DNA of 6,043 nucleotides from an alpha proteobacterium 3107 (GCA_001483205.1 JPPB01000015.1:1-6043), one strand, 5' to 3'; counted from the stretch's first letter, positions 1-6,030 are shown. Notes: generated by a model not told the origin, from the sequence alone. A program made the numbers and translations.

Positions 1-81
1 GCATATGGGCGCGTCAGTGGCCAACCTGTCCCGCCCGGTCGCAAGACCGGGCAGCGCCCGCCCCGCCCGACGGCGGGCGCT
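1..81 (+). repeat. Structured intergenic repeat, copy 1 (double stem-loop)
   Basis: This stretch resembles the segment at 5948-6027 on the same strand. Both have GCAT near the left end, then at identical spacing the 15-base block GTGGCCAACCTGTCC (17-31 here), then two hairpins. Hairpin 1 is a perfect 8-bp stem (33-40 with 45-52) closed by a GCAA loop of the GNRA type. Hairpin 2 is a perfect 10-bp stem (53-62 with 72-81) with a 9-base loop. The stems are conserved although loops differ, and one pair changes in a compensatory way (C59:G75 here, T:A in the other copy). I do not recognise it as a named RNA family. It could be a dispersed intergenic repeat, a structured RNA element, or processing/termination structures of neighbouring transcripts. 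Strand is assigned by analogy only. Confidence 0.7.
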
Positions 82-108
82 TCGCTTCCGCCGGGCCGGG
101 CGCTGCCC
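49..108 (+). other. Alternative long stem overlapping repeat copy 1
   Basis: Bases 49-60 (GGGCAGCGCCCG) are the exact reverse complement of 97-108 (CGGGCGCTGCCC), giving a 12-bp perfect stem. Inside it, CGGCGG (71-76) can pair with CCGCCG (88-93). The octamer CGGGCGCT occurs at both 74-81 and 97-104, so the left arm 53-60 can pair with either one. The long stem excludes hairpin 2 and breaks the lower part of hairpin 1. This is visible pairing potential; that it works as a switch is inference, and chance pairing is easy at this GC content. Confidence 0.4.
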
Positions 109-147
109 TTCGGATTGTTCGCACATCTGTTCCGGCACGGGGCGCGC

Positions 148-167
148 GGCTTATCCGCGGATAAGCC
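148..167. promoter_or_regulatory. Perfect 20-bp palindrome (possible operator)
   Basis: GGCTTATCCG (148-157) is followed directly by its exact reverse complement CGGATAAGCC (158-167). There is no central spacer and no T-tract, so it looks more like a dimeric protein-binding site or a small palindromic repeat than a terminator. A related palindrome begins 3 bases downstream. It lies about 140-160 bases upstream of the predicted operon start, so it may serve an unseen gene to the left as easily as this operon. I cannot match it to a known regulator. Confidence 0.5.
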
Positions 168-170
168 CCA

Positions 171-190
171 ACCTTACCCGCGGATAAGGT
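171..190. promoter_or_regulatory. Second, imperfect 20-bp palindrome with the same core
   Basis: ACCTTACCCG (171-180) faces CGGATAAGGT (181-190); nine of ten positions pair, with one C/A mismatch. It shares the 11-mer CCGCGGATAAG (178-188) with the first palindrome (155-165), a direct repeat with 23-base spacing, close to two helical turns. The outer bases differ from those of the first palindrome yet still pair with each other, which suggests selection on dyad symmetry rather than simple duplication. Confidence 0.45.
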
Positions 191-270
191 GCGGCCAGCC
201 TTACGACCGGACGGGATCAGGACCAAAACCCGGACTCAAAATCCCCGCGCCAAGCCATATCCGCACGGGC
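191..270. other. Gene-free spacer between palindromes and promoter
   Basis: I see no gene, RNA gene or clear signal here. The short reading frames across 1-390 lack ribosome-binding sites, are rich in Arg, Pro and Ala as expected from GC-rich non-coding DNA, and match no family I know. The left part (1-190) is accounted for by the repeat and the palindromes listed separately. Confidence 0.6.
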
Positions 271-299
271 TTGCATCCCGCCCCGCTTTCCCCTATACT
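271..299 (+). promoter_or_regulatory. Sigma70-type promoter of the rimP-nusA-infB operon
   Basis: The -35 box is TTGCAT (271-276, consensus TTGACA) and the -10 box TATACT (294-299, consensus TATAAT), with an optimal 17-bp spacer. The predicted start is near A306. The discriminator CTCGCC (300-305) is GC-rich, a feature often linked to stringent (ppGpp) control of translation-machinery promoters; that regulation is inference. It is the best promoter match I see in the upstream region and points at rimP. Confidence 0.75.
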
Positions 300-314
300 C
301 TCGCCAACAGCGGC

Positions 315-345
315 GCGCCGGTCTCCACCCCCGGCGCTCCACCGG
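315..345 (+). promoter_or_regulatory. Leader hairpin with competing pairings upstream of the terminator
   Basis: GCGCCGG (315-321) pairs with CCGGCGC (331-337) around a 9-base loop. A competing 5-bp helix is CCGGT (318-322) with ACCGG (341-345). In addition, GGCGCGC (312-318) is complementary to GCGCGCC (361-367), which includes part of the terminator's 3' arm, so it could act as an antiterminator. The mutually exclusive helices fit an attenuator, but GC-rich leaders form such pairings by chance. Confidence 0.4.
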
Positions 346-353
346 AAAAGATA

Positions 354-376
354 ACGGGCCGCGCGCCCGTTTTTTT
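354..376 (+). terminator. Intrinsic terminator in the rimP leader
   Basis: A 6-bp stem ACGGGC (354-359) / GCCCGT (365-370) with a 5-base loop runs directly into a seven-T run (370-376). It lies between the predicted promoter and the rimP start at 393, leaving no space for another promoter. Transcripts for the whole operon would therefore have to read through it. In E. coli the metY-rimP-nusA-infB operon also has terminators ahead of rimP, and NusA limits its own expression; a similar feedback loop is plausible here. No tRNA gene is seen upstream in this window. Confidence 0.8.
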
Positions 377-392
377 GTGACCAGACCAGAAC

Positions 393-965
393 ATGACCGA
401 TCTTGTCGCCAGAGCTGCCATCGACCGCCGGTTGGCCGGAATCATCCGCCCGGTGATCGAGGACATGGGATTCGCCCTTGTCCGTGTCCGTCTGATCGGC
501 GGCAAGGCCCCGACCGTGCAGGTCATGGCCGAAAAACCCGGCGGCGAGATCGAGGTGGACGACTGCGCCCGCCTCTCAAACGCGATCTCGGCGGCACTTG
601 ATGTCGAGGATCCGATCACCGAGGCCTATACGCTCGAAGTGTCCAGCCCCGGCATCGCCCGCCCCCTGACCCGGCTGGCGGACTTCGCCGACCACGAGGG
701 CCATGACGCCAGAATCGAGACCGAAATGCCGATCAGCGGACGCCGCCGCTTTCGGGGCGTGCTGGCGGGGGTCGAGGGCGACGAGGTGCTGATCAACGTC
801 ACTGAGGGCACCATCGGGCTGAAATTCGCCTGGCTGTCCGACGCCCGGCTGGTGATGTCGGATGCGCTTATCCGCGACATTCTGAAGGGCCGCAGGGATG
901 CGGGCCGGACCAAAGAAACCCGACCCGACGGCCCCCGCGCCGTCATCGGCGGAAACAAGGAGTAG
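393..965 (+). CDS. rimP: Ribosome maturation factor RimP
   Basis: This 190-residue cytoplasmic protein assists late maturation of the 30S subunit. It has the usual two-domain layout: an alpha/beta N-terminal domain (about 10-92) and a C-terminal Sm/SH3-like beta domain (about 95-165), joined at the family signature [12 protein letters not shown] (81-92). [14 protein letters not shown] (21-34) is the typical first helix and strand. The tail after about 167 is basic and polar and probably disordered. The start is well fixed: an in-frame TGA lies at 378-380 and the next ATG is 393. No clear Shine-Dalgarno sequence precedes it, and the start is only 16 bases after a terminator T-run. It is the first gene of the operon, 5 bases before nusA. 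Length and content look normal; I see no damage. Confidence 0.95.
   Translation: MTDLVARAAIDRRLAGIIRPVIEDMGFALVRVRLIGGKAPTVQVMAEKPGGEIEVDDCARLSNAISAALDVEDPITEAYTLEVSSPGIARPLTRLADFADHEGHDARIETEMPISGRRRFRGVLAGVEGDEVLINVTEGTIGLKFAWLSDARLVMSDALIRDILKGRRDAGRTKETRPDGPRAVIGGNKE
957..962 (+). promoter_or_regulatory. Shine-Dalgarno of nusA
   Basis: AAGGAG (957-962) lies inside the last codons of rimP, 8 bases ahead of the nusA ATG at 971. It is the strongest ribosome-binding site in the operon, fixes the nusA start, and suggests translational coupling to rimP, whose stop is at 963-965. Confidence 0.85.
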
Positions 966-970
966 ACCCG

Positions 971-2641
971 ATGGCAATCACCTCTGCCAACCAGCTTGAG
1001 CTTTTGCAGACCGCCGAGGCGGTGGCGCGAGAAAAGATGATCGACCCGGTGCTGGTGATCGAAGCGATGGAGGAATCGCTCGCCCGCGCCGCCAGAAGCC
1101 GCTACGGGGCAGAGATGGACATCCGCGTGTCCATCGACCGCAAGACCGGCAGGGCCACCTTTACCCGTGTCCGCACCGTGGTCGAGGATGACATGGTGGA
1201 GAATTATCAGGCCGAGCTGACCGCCGGGCAGGCGAAACAATATCTTGATGACCCGCAGACCGGCGACACGGTTGTCGATGAGGTGCCGCCCGTGGAACTG
1301 GGCCGCATCGCCGCACAATCGGCCAAGCAGGTGATTCTGCAAAAGGTGCGCGAGGCCGAACGGGACCGCCAGTATGAGGAATTTAAGGACCGCGCCGGAA
1401 CCATCATCAACGGCATCGTCCGGCGCGAGGAATACGGCAATGTCATCGTCGATGTCGGCCGGGGCGAGGCCATGCTGCGCCGGAACGAAAAGATCGGCCG
1501 CGAAGGCTATCGCCCGAATGACCGCATCCGCTGCTACGTCAAGGATGTGCGCCGCGAACCCAGAGGGCCGCAAATCTTTCTGTCCCGCACCGCGCCGGAA
1601 TTTATGGCCGAACTGTTCAGGATGGAGGTGCCGGAAATCTATGATGGCATCATCGAGATCAAGGCGGTGGCCCGCGACCCCGGCTCCCGCGCCAAGATCG
1701 CGGTCATTTCCTATGACGGCTCTATCGACCCGGTGGGGGCCTGCGTGGGGATGCGCGGCTCTCGGGTGCAGGCGGTGGTGAACGAGCTTCAGGGTGAAAA
1801 GATCGACATCATCCCCTGGAACGAGGATCAGCCGACCTTTCTGGTCAATGCCCTGCAACCCGCCGAGGTGTCCAAGGTGGTTCTGGACGAAGAGGCCGAG
1901 CGGATTGAGGTCGTCGTGCCGGACGATCAGCTTTCGCTGGCCATCGGGCGGCGGGGTCAGAATGTGCGTCTGGCCAGCCAGTTGACCGGTCTGGACATCG
2001 ACATAATGACCGAGGCCGAGGAATCAGAGCGCCGCCAGAAGGAATTTGAGGACCGCACGAAGCTGTTCATGGACAGCCTCGACCTTGACGAATTTTTCGC
2101 CCAGTTGCTGGTGGCCGAGGGGTTCACCAATCTCGAAGAGGTCGCCTATGTGGAGCTTGACGAGTTGCTGGCCATCGACGGTTTGGACGAAGGCACCGCC
2201 GAGGAGCTTCAGGCCCGCGCCCGCGATTTTCTTGAGGCGCAGAACAAAAAGGCGCTGGACAATGCCCGTGCGCTGGGGGTCGAGGACAGCCTGATCGACT
2301 TTGCCGGGCTGACCCCGCGGATGATCGAGGCGCTGGCCGTGGACGGCGTGAAAACGCTGGAGGATTTCGCCACCTGTGCCGACTGGGAACTGGCCGGCGG
2401 CTGGACCACCGTTGACGGCGAGCGGGTCAAGGACGACGGCATTCTGGAGAAATTCGATGTGGCGCTGGAGGAGGCCCAGACGCTGGTGATGAACGCGCGG
2501 GTGCAACTCGGCTGGGTTGACCCCGCCGATCTGGTCACGGAAGACGACGGGGAAAGCGCAGAAAGCGAGGAAGGCGAAGAGCCGGAGGAAAGCGACGCGG
2601 CAACAACGACGACGGCAGCGGCAGCGGAGGCCGGGGCCTGA
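971..2641 (+). CDS. nusA: Transcription termination/antitermination factor NusA
   Basis: This 556-residue protein binds RNA polymerase and nascent RNA, modulating pausing, intrinsic and Rho-dependent termination, and rRNA antitermination. Domains in order: N-terminal polymerase-binding domain (about 1-130, opening with the helix around [20 protein letters not shown]); S1 domain (about 138-206); KH1 with GMRG (260-263); KH2 with GRRG (326-329, in [14 protein letters not shown]); then two helix-hairpin-helix acidic-repeat-like units (about 375-422 and 445-512). The C-terminus is a strongly acidic stretch (about 524-541) ending in a Thr/Ala low-complexity tail. The first unit, with [19 protein letters not shown], is a clear helix-hairpin-helix. 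An extended C-terminus is known in Proteobacteria. The ATG at 971 has a strong Shine-Dalgarno. It sits between rimP and the YlxR-family gene, the standard context. A good terminator in the leader makes autoregulation plausible. Confidence 0.97.
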   Translation: MAITSANQLELLQTAEAVAREKMIDPVLVIEAMEESLARAARSRYGAEMDIRVSIDRKTGRATFTRVRTVVEDDMVENYQAELTAGQAKQYLDDPQTGDTVVDEVPPVELGRIAAQSAKQVILQKVREAERDRQYEEFKDRAGTIINGIVRREEYGNVIVDVGRGEAMLRRNEKIGREGYRPNDRIRCYVKDVRREPRGPQIFLSRTAPEFMAELFRMEVPEIYDGIIEIKAVARDPGSRAKIAVISYDGSIDPVGACVGMRGSRVQAVVNELQGEKIDIIPWNEDQPTFLVNALQPAEVSKVVLDEEAERIEVVVPDDQLSLAIGRRGQNVRLASQLTGLDIDIMTEAEESERRQKEFEDRTKLFMDSLDLDEFFAQLLVAEGFTNLEEVAYVELDELLAIDGLDEGTAEELQARARDFLEAQNKKALDNARALGVEDSLIDFAGLTPRMIEALAVDGVKTLEDFATCADWELAGGWTTVDGERVKDDGILEKFDVALEEAQTLVMNARVQLGWVDPADLVTEDDGESAESEEGEEPEESDAATTTTAAAAEAGA

Positions 2642-2655
2642 CCCCGAGGCCCCGG
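2631..2655 (+). other. GC hairpin enclosing the nusA stop codon
   Basis: CCGGGGCC (2631-2638) pairs perfectly with GGCCCCGG (2648-2655); the 9-base loop begins with the nusA TGA. A smaller competing hairpin is CGGGG (2632-2636) with CCCCG (2642-2646). No T-run follows, so it is not a canonical terminator. It could affect nusA termination, mRNA processing or ylxR translation, or be a chance product of GC-rich sequence. Confidence 0.45.
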
Positions 2656-2680
2656 ACCCGGCCCCCCGAAGGCGCGCGCA

Positions 2681-3331
2681 ATGTCCCGCAGCGGCAGACC
2701 CAAGGCAAAAGACCCGTCCCGGCGGCGCTGCATCGCCACCGGCGAGACGCGGCCCAGGGCCGGGCTGATCCGTTTCGTCGCCGGACCGGACGGGCAGGTC
2801 GTTGCCGATGTGCTGGAAAAGCTGCCGGGCCGGGGGGTGTGGGTCTCTGCCGACCTTGCGGCGCTGGAACGCGCCGTCACCCGGCGTCTTTTCGCCCGTG
2901 CGCTGAAGGCCCCGGCAACCCCGCCCGACGGGCTGATCGGACAGGTCGAGGCGCAACTGGCGCACCGGGTGGTTGGCCTCATCTCGCTGGCCCGCAAAAG
3001 CGGCGAGGCCGTGGCCGGATACGGAAAGGTGCGCGACTGGCTGCTCAAGGGTCAGGCGCAGGTGCTGATCCAGGCGGCGGACGGCTCTGAACGGGGCAAG
3101 ACAAAGCTGCGCCCGCCGGACGAAAGCGGGGCGTCCTATGTCGGATGCCTGACCGCCCGCGAATTGGGGCTGGCGTTCGGGCGGGAAAATGTAATACATG
3201 GCGCGCTTGCCGCTGGCGGACTCGCCCGACGTGTTGTAGAGGAAGCCACGCGATTATCCGGCGTGCGTGAAGATGTGCGTGAAAAGACGGCGGGCAAGCC
3301 TGCCGGGCGGGAAGGTGCAAGGACCATATGA
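2681..3331 (+). CDS. YlxR-family (DUF448) / L7Ae-like fusion, RNA-binding protein
   Basis: This 216-residue protein joins two modules. Residues about 10-80 are a YlxR/DUF448 domain, with [11 protein letters not shown] (15-25) and [11 protein letters not shown] (48-58), the conserved GRGxxV loop. Residues about 90-195 look like a ribosomal L7Ae/L30e-type RNA-binding domain (YlxQ-like), with [18 protein letters not shown] (100-117), VLIQAADGS (128-136) and a final helix around [11 protein letters not shown]. In Bacillus the two are separate neighbouring genes, ylxR and ylxQ, between nusA and infB; here they form one chain in the same place, as is usual in alphaproteobacteria. YlxR proteins are described as nucleic-acid binding with regulatory or ribosome-associated roles, but the function of the fused form is not settled. 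The ATG follows GAAGG (2668-2672) by 8 bases; no other start codon exists in frame after the nusA stop. The C-terminal 20 residues are basic and probably disordered. It overlaps infB by four bases. Confidence 0.9.
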   Translation: MSRSGRPKAKDPSRRRCIATGETRPRAGLIRFVAGPDGQVVADVLEKLPGRGVWVSADLAALERAVTRRLFARALKAPATPPDGLIGQVEAQLAHRVVGLISLARKSGEAVAGYGKVRDWLLKGQAQVLIQAADGSERGKTKLRPPDESGASYVGCLTARELGLAFGRENVIHGALAAGGLARRVVEEATRLSGVREDVREKTAGKPAGREGARTI

Positions 3332-5817
3332 GCGACAATGACGGCAAAAAGACCCTCGGCCTGCGCGGCGGCGCGCGTTCGGGCAGCGTGAAGCAGAGTT
3401 TCAGCCACGGGCGGACCAAGAACGTGGTGGTGGAAACCAAGCGCAAGCGCGTTGTCGTTCCGAAACCGGCGATCAGCAAAAAGACCGGCCCCGCCGCGAG
3501 CCAGGCCAAGGCAGCGGCGACCGGCAGAAAGCGACCGGCGGGGATTTCTGACGCCGAAATGGAGCGCCGCCTGAAGGCGGTGCAGGCCGCCCGTGCGAGC
3601 GAGGCCGAAGAAGCGGCGAAGCGGCAGGCAGAAGAACGCGAACGCGCCGAGGAGCGCGAACGCCGCCGGGCAGAGCAGGAAGCCAAAGAACGCGAGGAAC
3701 GCGAACGCGCCGAGGAACAGGCGCGCAAGAAACGCGAGGCCGAGGATCGGGAACGGGCCGAGGTTGCCAAGGTCGCCAAGGCTGCAAAAATCGCCAAGGC
3801 CGCGCCCCCGCCGCCCCCGTCACCATCGCCGTCGCCCTCTGCCCGCAAGCAGGACCGCGACACCCGGAACACCGAGACCAGACCGCGCGGCGGCAAGGGG
3901 AGCCGGGACACCAACCGCCGCCTGGGTAAGCTGACACTCAACCAGGCACTCGCGGGCAGCGAGGGCGGGCGGCAGAAATCCCTTGCCGCGATGAAGCGCA
4001 AACAGGAACGGGCGCGGCAAAAGGCGACCGGCCGCCCGCAGGAGCGCGAAAAGGTGATCCGCGACGTGCAGGTGCCGGAAACCATCGTCGTGCAGGAGCT
4101 CGCCAACCGGATGGCCGAGCGCGTGGCCGATGTGGTCAAGGCGCTGATGAAAATGGGCATGATGGTCACCCAGAACCAGTCGGTTGATGCGGACACCGCA
4201 GAGCTGATTATCGAGGAGTTCGGCCACAATATCGTGCGGGTCTCTGACGCCGATGTGGAAGACGTGATCGACACGGTGGAAGACCGCGAAGAGGATATGA
4301 AACCGCGCCCGCCGGTGGTGACGGTGATGGGCCATGTGGATCATGGCAAGACCTCGCTGCTGGACGCGATCCGCAACGCCAAGGTGGTCGCGGGCGAGGC
4401 AGGCGGCATCACCCAGCATATCGGGGCCTATCAGGTGACCACCGATGACGGCGCGGTTCTGAGCTTTCTTGATACGCCGGGGCACGCGGCCTTTACCGCT
4501 ATGCGGGCGCGGGGCGCGCAGGTGACCGACATCGTTGTGCTGGTGGTCGCCGCCGATGATGCGGTTATGCCCCAGACCGTCGAGGCAATCAGCCATGCGC
4601 GGGCGGCAGGGGTGCCGATGATCGTCGCCATCAACAAGATCGACAGGCCCGCCGCCGACCCGGACAAGGTGCGCACCAGCCTGTTGCAGCACGAGGTCGT
4701 CGTCGAAAAGATGTCGGGTGAGGTGCAGGATGTGGAGCTTTCGGCGCTCACCGGACAGGGCATTGATGCGTTGCTTGAGGCCATCGCGCTGCAATCCGAG
4801 CTGCTGGACCTGCGCGCCAACCCGGACCGGGCGGCATCAGGGGCGGTCATCGAGGCAAAGCTCGATGTCGGGCGCGGCCCGGTGGCGACGGTTCTGATCC
4901 AGAACGGCACACTCCGGCAGGGCGATGTGTTTGTCGTCGGCGAGCAATGGGGCAAAGTGAGGGCGATGGAAAACGACCGGGGCGAGCGGGTGAAAGAGGC
5001 CGCGCCCTCGGTTCCGGTGGAGGTTCTGGGCCTCAACGGCACGCCCGAGGCGGGCGACGCGCTGAATGTGGTCGAGACCGAAGCGCAGGCCCGCGAAATC
5101 GCCGCCTATCGGGCGCAGGCCGCCAAGGACAAGCGCGCCGCTGCCGGGGCGACGAGCACACTTGACCAGCTTTTGGCCAAGGCGCGGGCGCAAGAGACCG
5201 TGGCCGAGCTGCCGGTGGTGGTGAAGGCCGACGTGCAGGGATCGGTCGAGGCCATCGTTCAGGCGATGGAAAAGATCGGCAATGAAGAGGTCCGGGTGCG
5301 GGTTTTGCATTCCGGGGTGGGGGCAATCACCGAGACCGACATCGGGCTGGCCAATGCCTCGGGCGCGCCGGTTCTTGGCTTTAACGTCCGGGCCAATGCC
5401 ACCGCGCGCAATGTCGCCAACCAGAAGGGTGTCGAGATTCGCTATTATTCGGTCATCTATGATCTGGTTGATGATGTTAGGGCCGCCGCCGCCGGGCTGC
5501 TGTCCGCCGAGGTGCGCGAAAACTTCATCGGCTATGCGGAGATCAGAGAGGTGTTCAGGTTCTCGGGCGTCGGCAGGGTTGCGGGCTGTCTGGTCACCGA
5601 GGGGATTGCCCGCCGGGCGGCAAGCGTCCGCCTGCTGCGCGACAATGTGGTGGTTCACGAGGGCACGCTCAAGACGCTCAAGAGGTTCAGGGACGAGGTG
5701 AAAGAGGTGCAGTCCGGTCAGGAATGCGGCATGGCGTTCGAGAACTATGATGACATCCGCGCCGGGGACGTGATCGAGATTTTCGAGCGCGAGGAAGTTG
5801 AGCGCACATTGGCCTGA
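3328..5817 (+). CDS. infB: Translation initiation factor IF-2
   Basis: This 829-residue GTPase brings initiator fMet-tRNA to the 30S subunit and promotes 50S joining. Layout: a short conserved N-terminal segment (about 7-45, including [13 protein letters not shown] as in other alphaproteobacterial IF2); a long highly charged helical region rich in E, R, K and A (about 75-158); a [12 protein letters not shown] linker (160-171); an N2 helical domain (about 248-302, [22 protein letters not shown]); then the G domain (about 328-495). G motifs are all intact: G1 GHVDHGKT (335-342), G2 threonine T362 in GGITQHIG, G3 DTPGH (382-386), G4 NKID (436-439) and G5 SAL (472-474). Domain II (about 505-590), domain III (about 625-715) and the tRNA-binding C2 domain (about 730-825, ending [21 protein letters not shown]) follow. 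The ATG overlaps the previous stop as ATGA, with AAGG (3319-3322) 5 bases upstream, indicating translational coupling. I see no clear internal start for a shorter isoform as in E. coli. The gene is complete. Confidence 0.97.
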   Translation: MSDNDGKKTLGLRGGARSGSVKQSFSHGRTKNVVVETKRKRVVVPKPAISKKTGPAASQAKAAATGRKRPAGISDAEMERRLKAVQAARASEAEEAAKRQAEERERAEERERRRAEQEAKEREERERAEEQARKKREAEDRERAEVAKVAKAAKIAKAAPPPPPSPSPSPSARKQDRDTRNTETRPRGGKGSRDTNRRLGKLTLNQALAGSEGGRQKSLAAMKRKQERARQKATGRPQEREKVIRDVQVPETIVVQELANRMAERVADVVKALMKMGMMVTQNQSVDADTAELIIEEFGHNIVRVSDADVEDVIDTVEDREEDMKPRPPVVTVMGHVDHGKTSLLDAIRNAKVVAGEAGGITQHIGAYQVTTDDGAVLSFLDTPGHAAFTAMRARGAQVTDIVVLVVAADDAVMPQTVEAISHARAAGVPMIVAINKIDRPAADPDKVRTSLLQHEVVVEKMSGEVQDVELSALTGQGIDALLEAIALQSELLDLRANPDRAASGAVIEAKLDVGRGPVATVLIQNGTLRQGDVFVVGEQWGKVRAMENDRGERVKEAAPSVPVEVLGLNGTPEAGDALNVVETEAQAREIAAYRAQAAKDKRAAAGATSTLDQLLAKARAQETVAELPVVVKADVQGSVEAIVQAMEKIGNEEVRVRVLHSGVGAITETDIGLANASGAPVLGFNVRANATARNVANQKGVEIRYYSVIYDLVDDVRAAAAGLLSAEVRENFIGYAEIREVFRFSGVGRVAGCLVTEGIARRAASVRLLRDNVVVHEGTLKTLKRFRDEVKEVQSGQECGMAFENYDDIRAGDVIEIFEREEVERTLA

Positions 5818-5818
5818 G

Positions 5819-5840
5819 CGGGCAACACCCCCGATTTTAT
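5819..5840 (+). terminator. Weak + strand terminator candidate after infB
   Basis: CGGG (5819-5822) can pair with CCCG (5830-5833) around a 7-base loop, followed by ATTTTAT (5834-5840). It begins 2 bases after the infB stop. The stem is only 4 bp, so efficient termination is doubtful; it is the only + strand hairpin with a T-rich tail that I see just after infB. Confidence 0.3.
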
Positions 5841-5841
5841 G

Positions 5842-5862
5842 AAAAACCCGCCCGTTGGCGGG
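5842..5862 (-). terminator. Intrinsic terminator in the minus-strand direction
   Basis: CCCGCC (5847-5852) pairs with GGCGGG (5857-5862) around a CGTT loop. On the + strand it is preceded by five A (5842-5846) and followed by a G-run, so it has a U-tail only when read leftward. It would end a - strand transcript coming from the right of the window. No - strand gene is visible between it and the right edge, so the source would be further right. It may still slow + strand polymerase. Confidence 0.5.
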
Positions 5863-5868
5863 GGGGGG
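5860..5868. repeat. Run of nine G
   Basis: Nine consecutive G (5860-5868) extend the 3' arm of the hairpin at 5847-5862. Such tracts slip during replication and are a frequent place for sequencing error. It lies outside any gene, so a length change would not break a reading frame. Confidence 0.8.
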
Positions 5869-5947
5869 CGCGTTGTCCGGGCGGGGCGGTTTTATGGCGG
5901 ACAGGTGCCTTCCGGCCCGCTTGCCGTCATCCGGGGAAAAGACCTTT
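5869..5947. other. Gene-free spacer between minus-strand terminator and repeat copy 2
   Basis: No gene is seen. A 6-bp inverted repeat, TGTCCG (5874-5879) with CGGACA (5898-5903), encloses an 18-base G-rich loop and is followed by no T-tract; it is probably incidental. I find no convincing promoter. Confidence 0.5.
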
Positions 5948-6030
5948 GCATGATGGCCTATGGGTGGCCAACCTGTCCGCCCGGCGGAACTGCCCGGGCA
6001 GCGCCTGCCTGCCCCCCGGCAGGCGCTTTG
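5948..6030 (+). repeat. Structured intergenic repeat, copy 2 (double stem-loop)
   Basis: This is the second copy of the element at 1-81, in direct orientation. GCAT (5948-5951) is followed, at the same spacing, by GTGGCCAACCTGTCC (5964-5978), identical to copy 1. Hairpin 1 is GCCCGG (5979-5984) / CCGGGC (5994-5999) with a 9-base loop. Hairpin 2 is a perfect 10-bp stem (6000-6009 with 6018-6027) with an 8-base C-rich loop, and contains T6006:A6021 where copy 1 has C:G. The block GGGCAGCGCC (5996-6005) is also identical in both. Copy 1 has one extra C after the 15-mer and different loop lengths, so the element is not conserved as a reading frame. It starts about 130 bases after infB; the downstream neighbour is not visible. 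Confidence 0.7.

Larger units (their letters stand above)
306..376 (+). ncRNA. Possible short leader RNA ended by the leader terminator
   Basis: Transcription from the predicted start near 306 and termination in the T-run at 370-376 would give an RNA of about 70 bases. It would hold a 7-bp hairpin (315-321 with 331-337) whose loop and flank are C-rich (CUCCACCCCC), followed by the terminator hairpin. Leader-derived small RNAs are known in this group, for example UpsM from the dcw cluster leader of Rhodobacter sphaeroides. Whether this RNA accumulates or acts in trans cannot be seen; it may only be an attenuation by-product. Confidence 0.35.

Noticed and set aside
5..187. 60-codon frame at the left edge covering repeat copy 1
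   Set aside because: It is Arg/Ala/Pro-rich with no ribosome-binding site. The frame is not conserved in repeat copy 2 because of a 1-base indel after the shared 15-mer, so the element is not conserved as protein.
148..190. DnaA boxes or an origin at the TTATCC motifs
   Set aside because: The DnaA consensus is TTATCCACA; these read TTATCCGCG, with only two sites and no AT-rich region nearby.
1..392. tRNA-fMet (metY) upstream of rimP, as in E. coli
   Set aside because: I searched by eye for a cloverleaf with a TTCGA-type T loop and an anticodon arm and found none; the hairpins present do not fit a tRNA.
860..875. GCTTATCCGCG within rimP, resembling half of the upstream palindromes
   Set aside because: Only one half-site, lying inside coding sequence that is explained by the protein (residues ALIRD); no dyad symmetry.
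626..1858. 410-codon open frame on the minus strand across rimP and nusA
   Set aside because: It is wholly antisense to two well-recognised genes. Its His, Asp, Leu and Arg-rich translation matches no family, and GC-rich codon bias commonly leaves such frames open.
2024..3199. 391-codon open frame on the minus strand across nusA and the YlxR gene
   Set aside because: Shadow of the real genes: no ribosome-binding site, no recognisable domain, and it crosses a gene boundary of the sense strand.
3045..4274. Minus-strand frame of 409 codons opposite infB
   Set aside because: Its Ser/Arg/Ala-rich low-complexity translation mirrors the charged repeat region of infB; no family resemblance.
3820..5658. 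Minus-strand open frames (3820-4794 and 4837-5658) opposite infB
   Set aside because: Antisense shadows of a GC-rich gene without plausible starts or domains.
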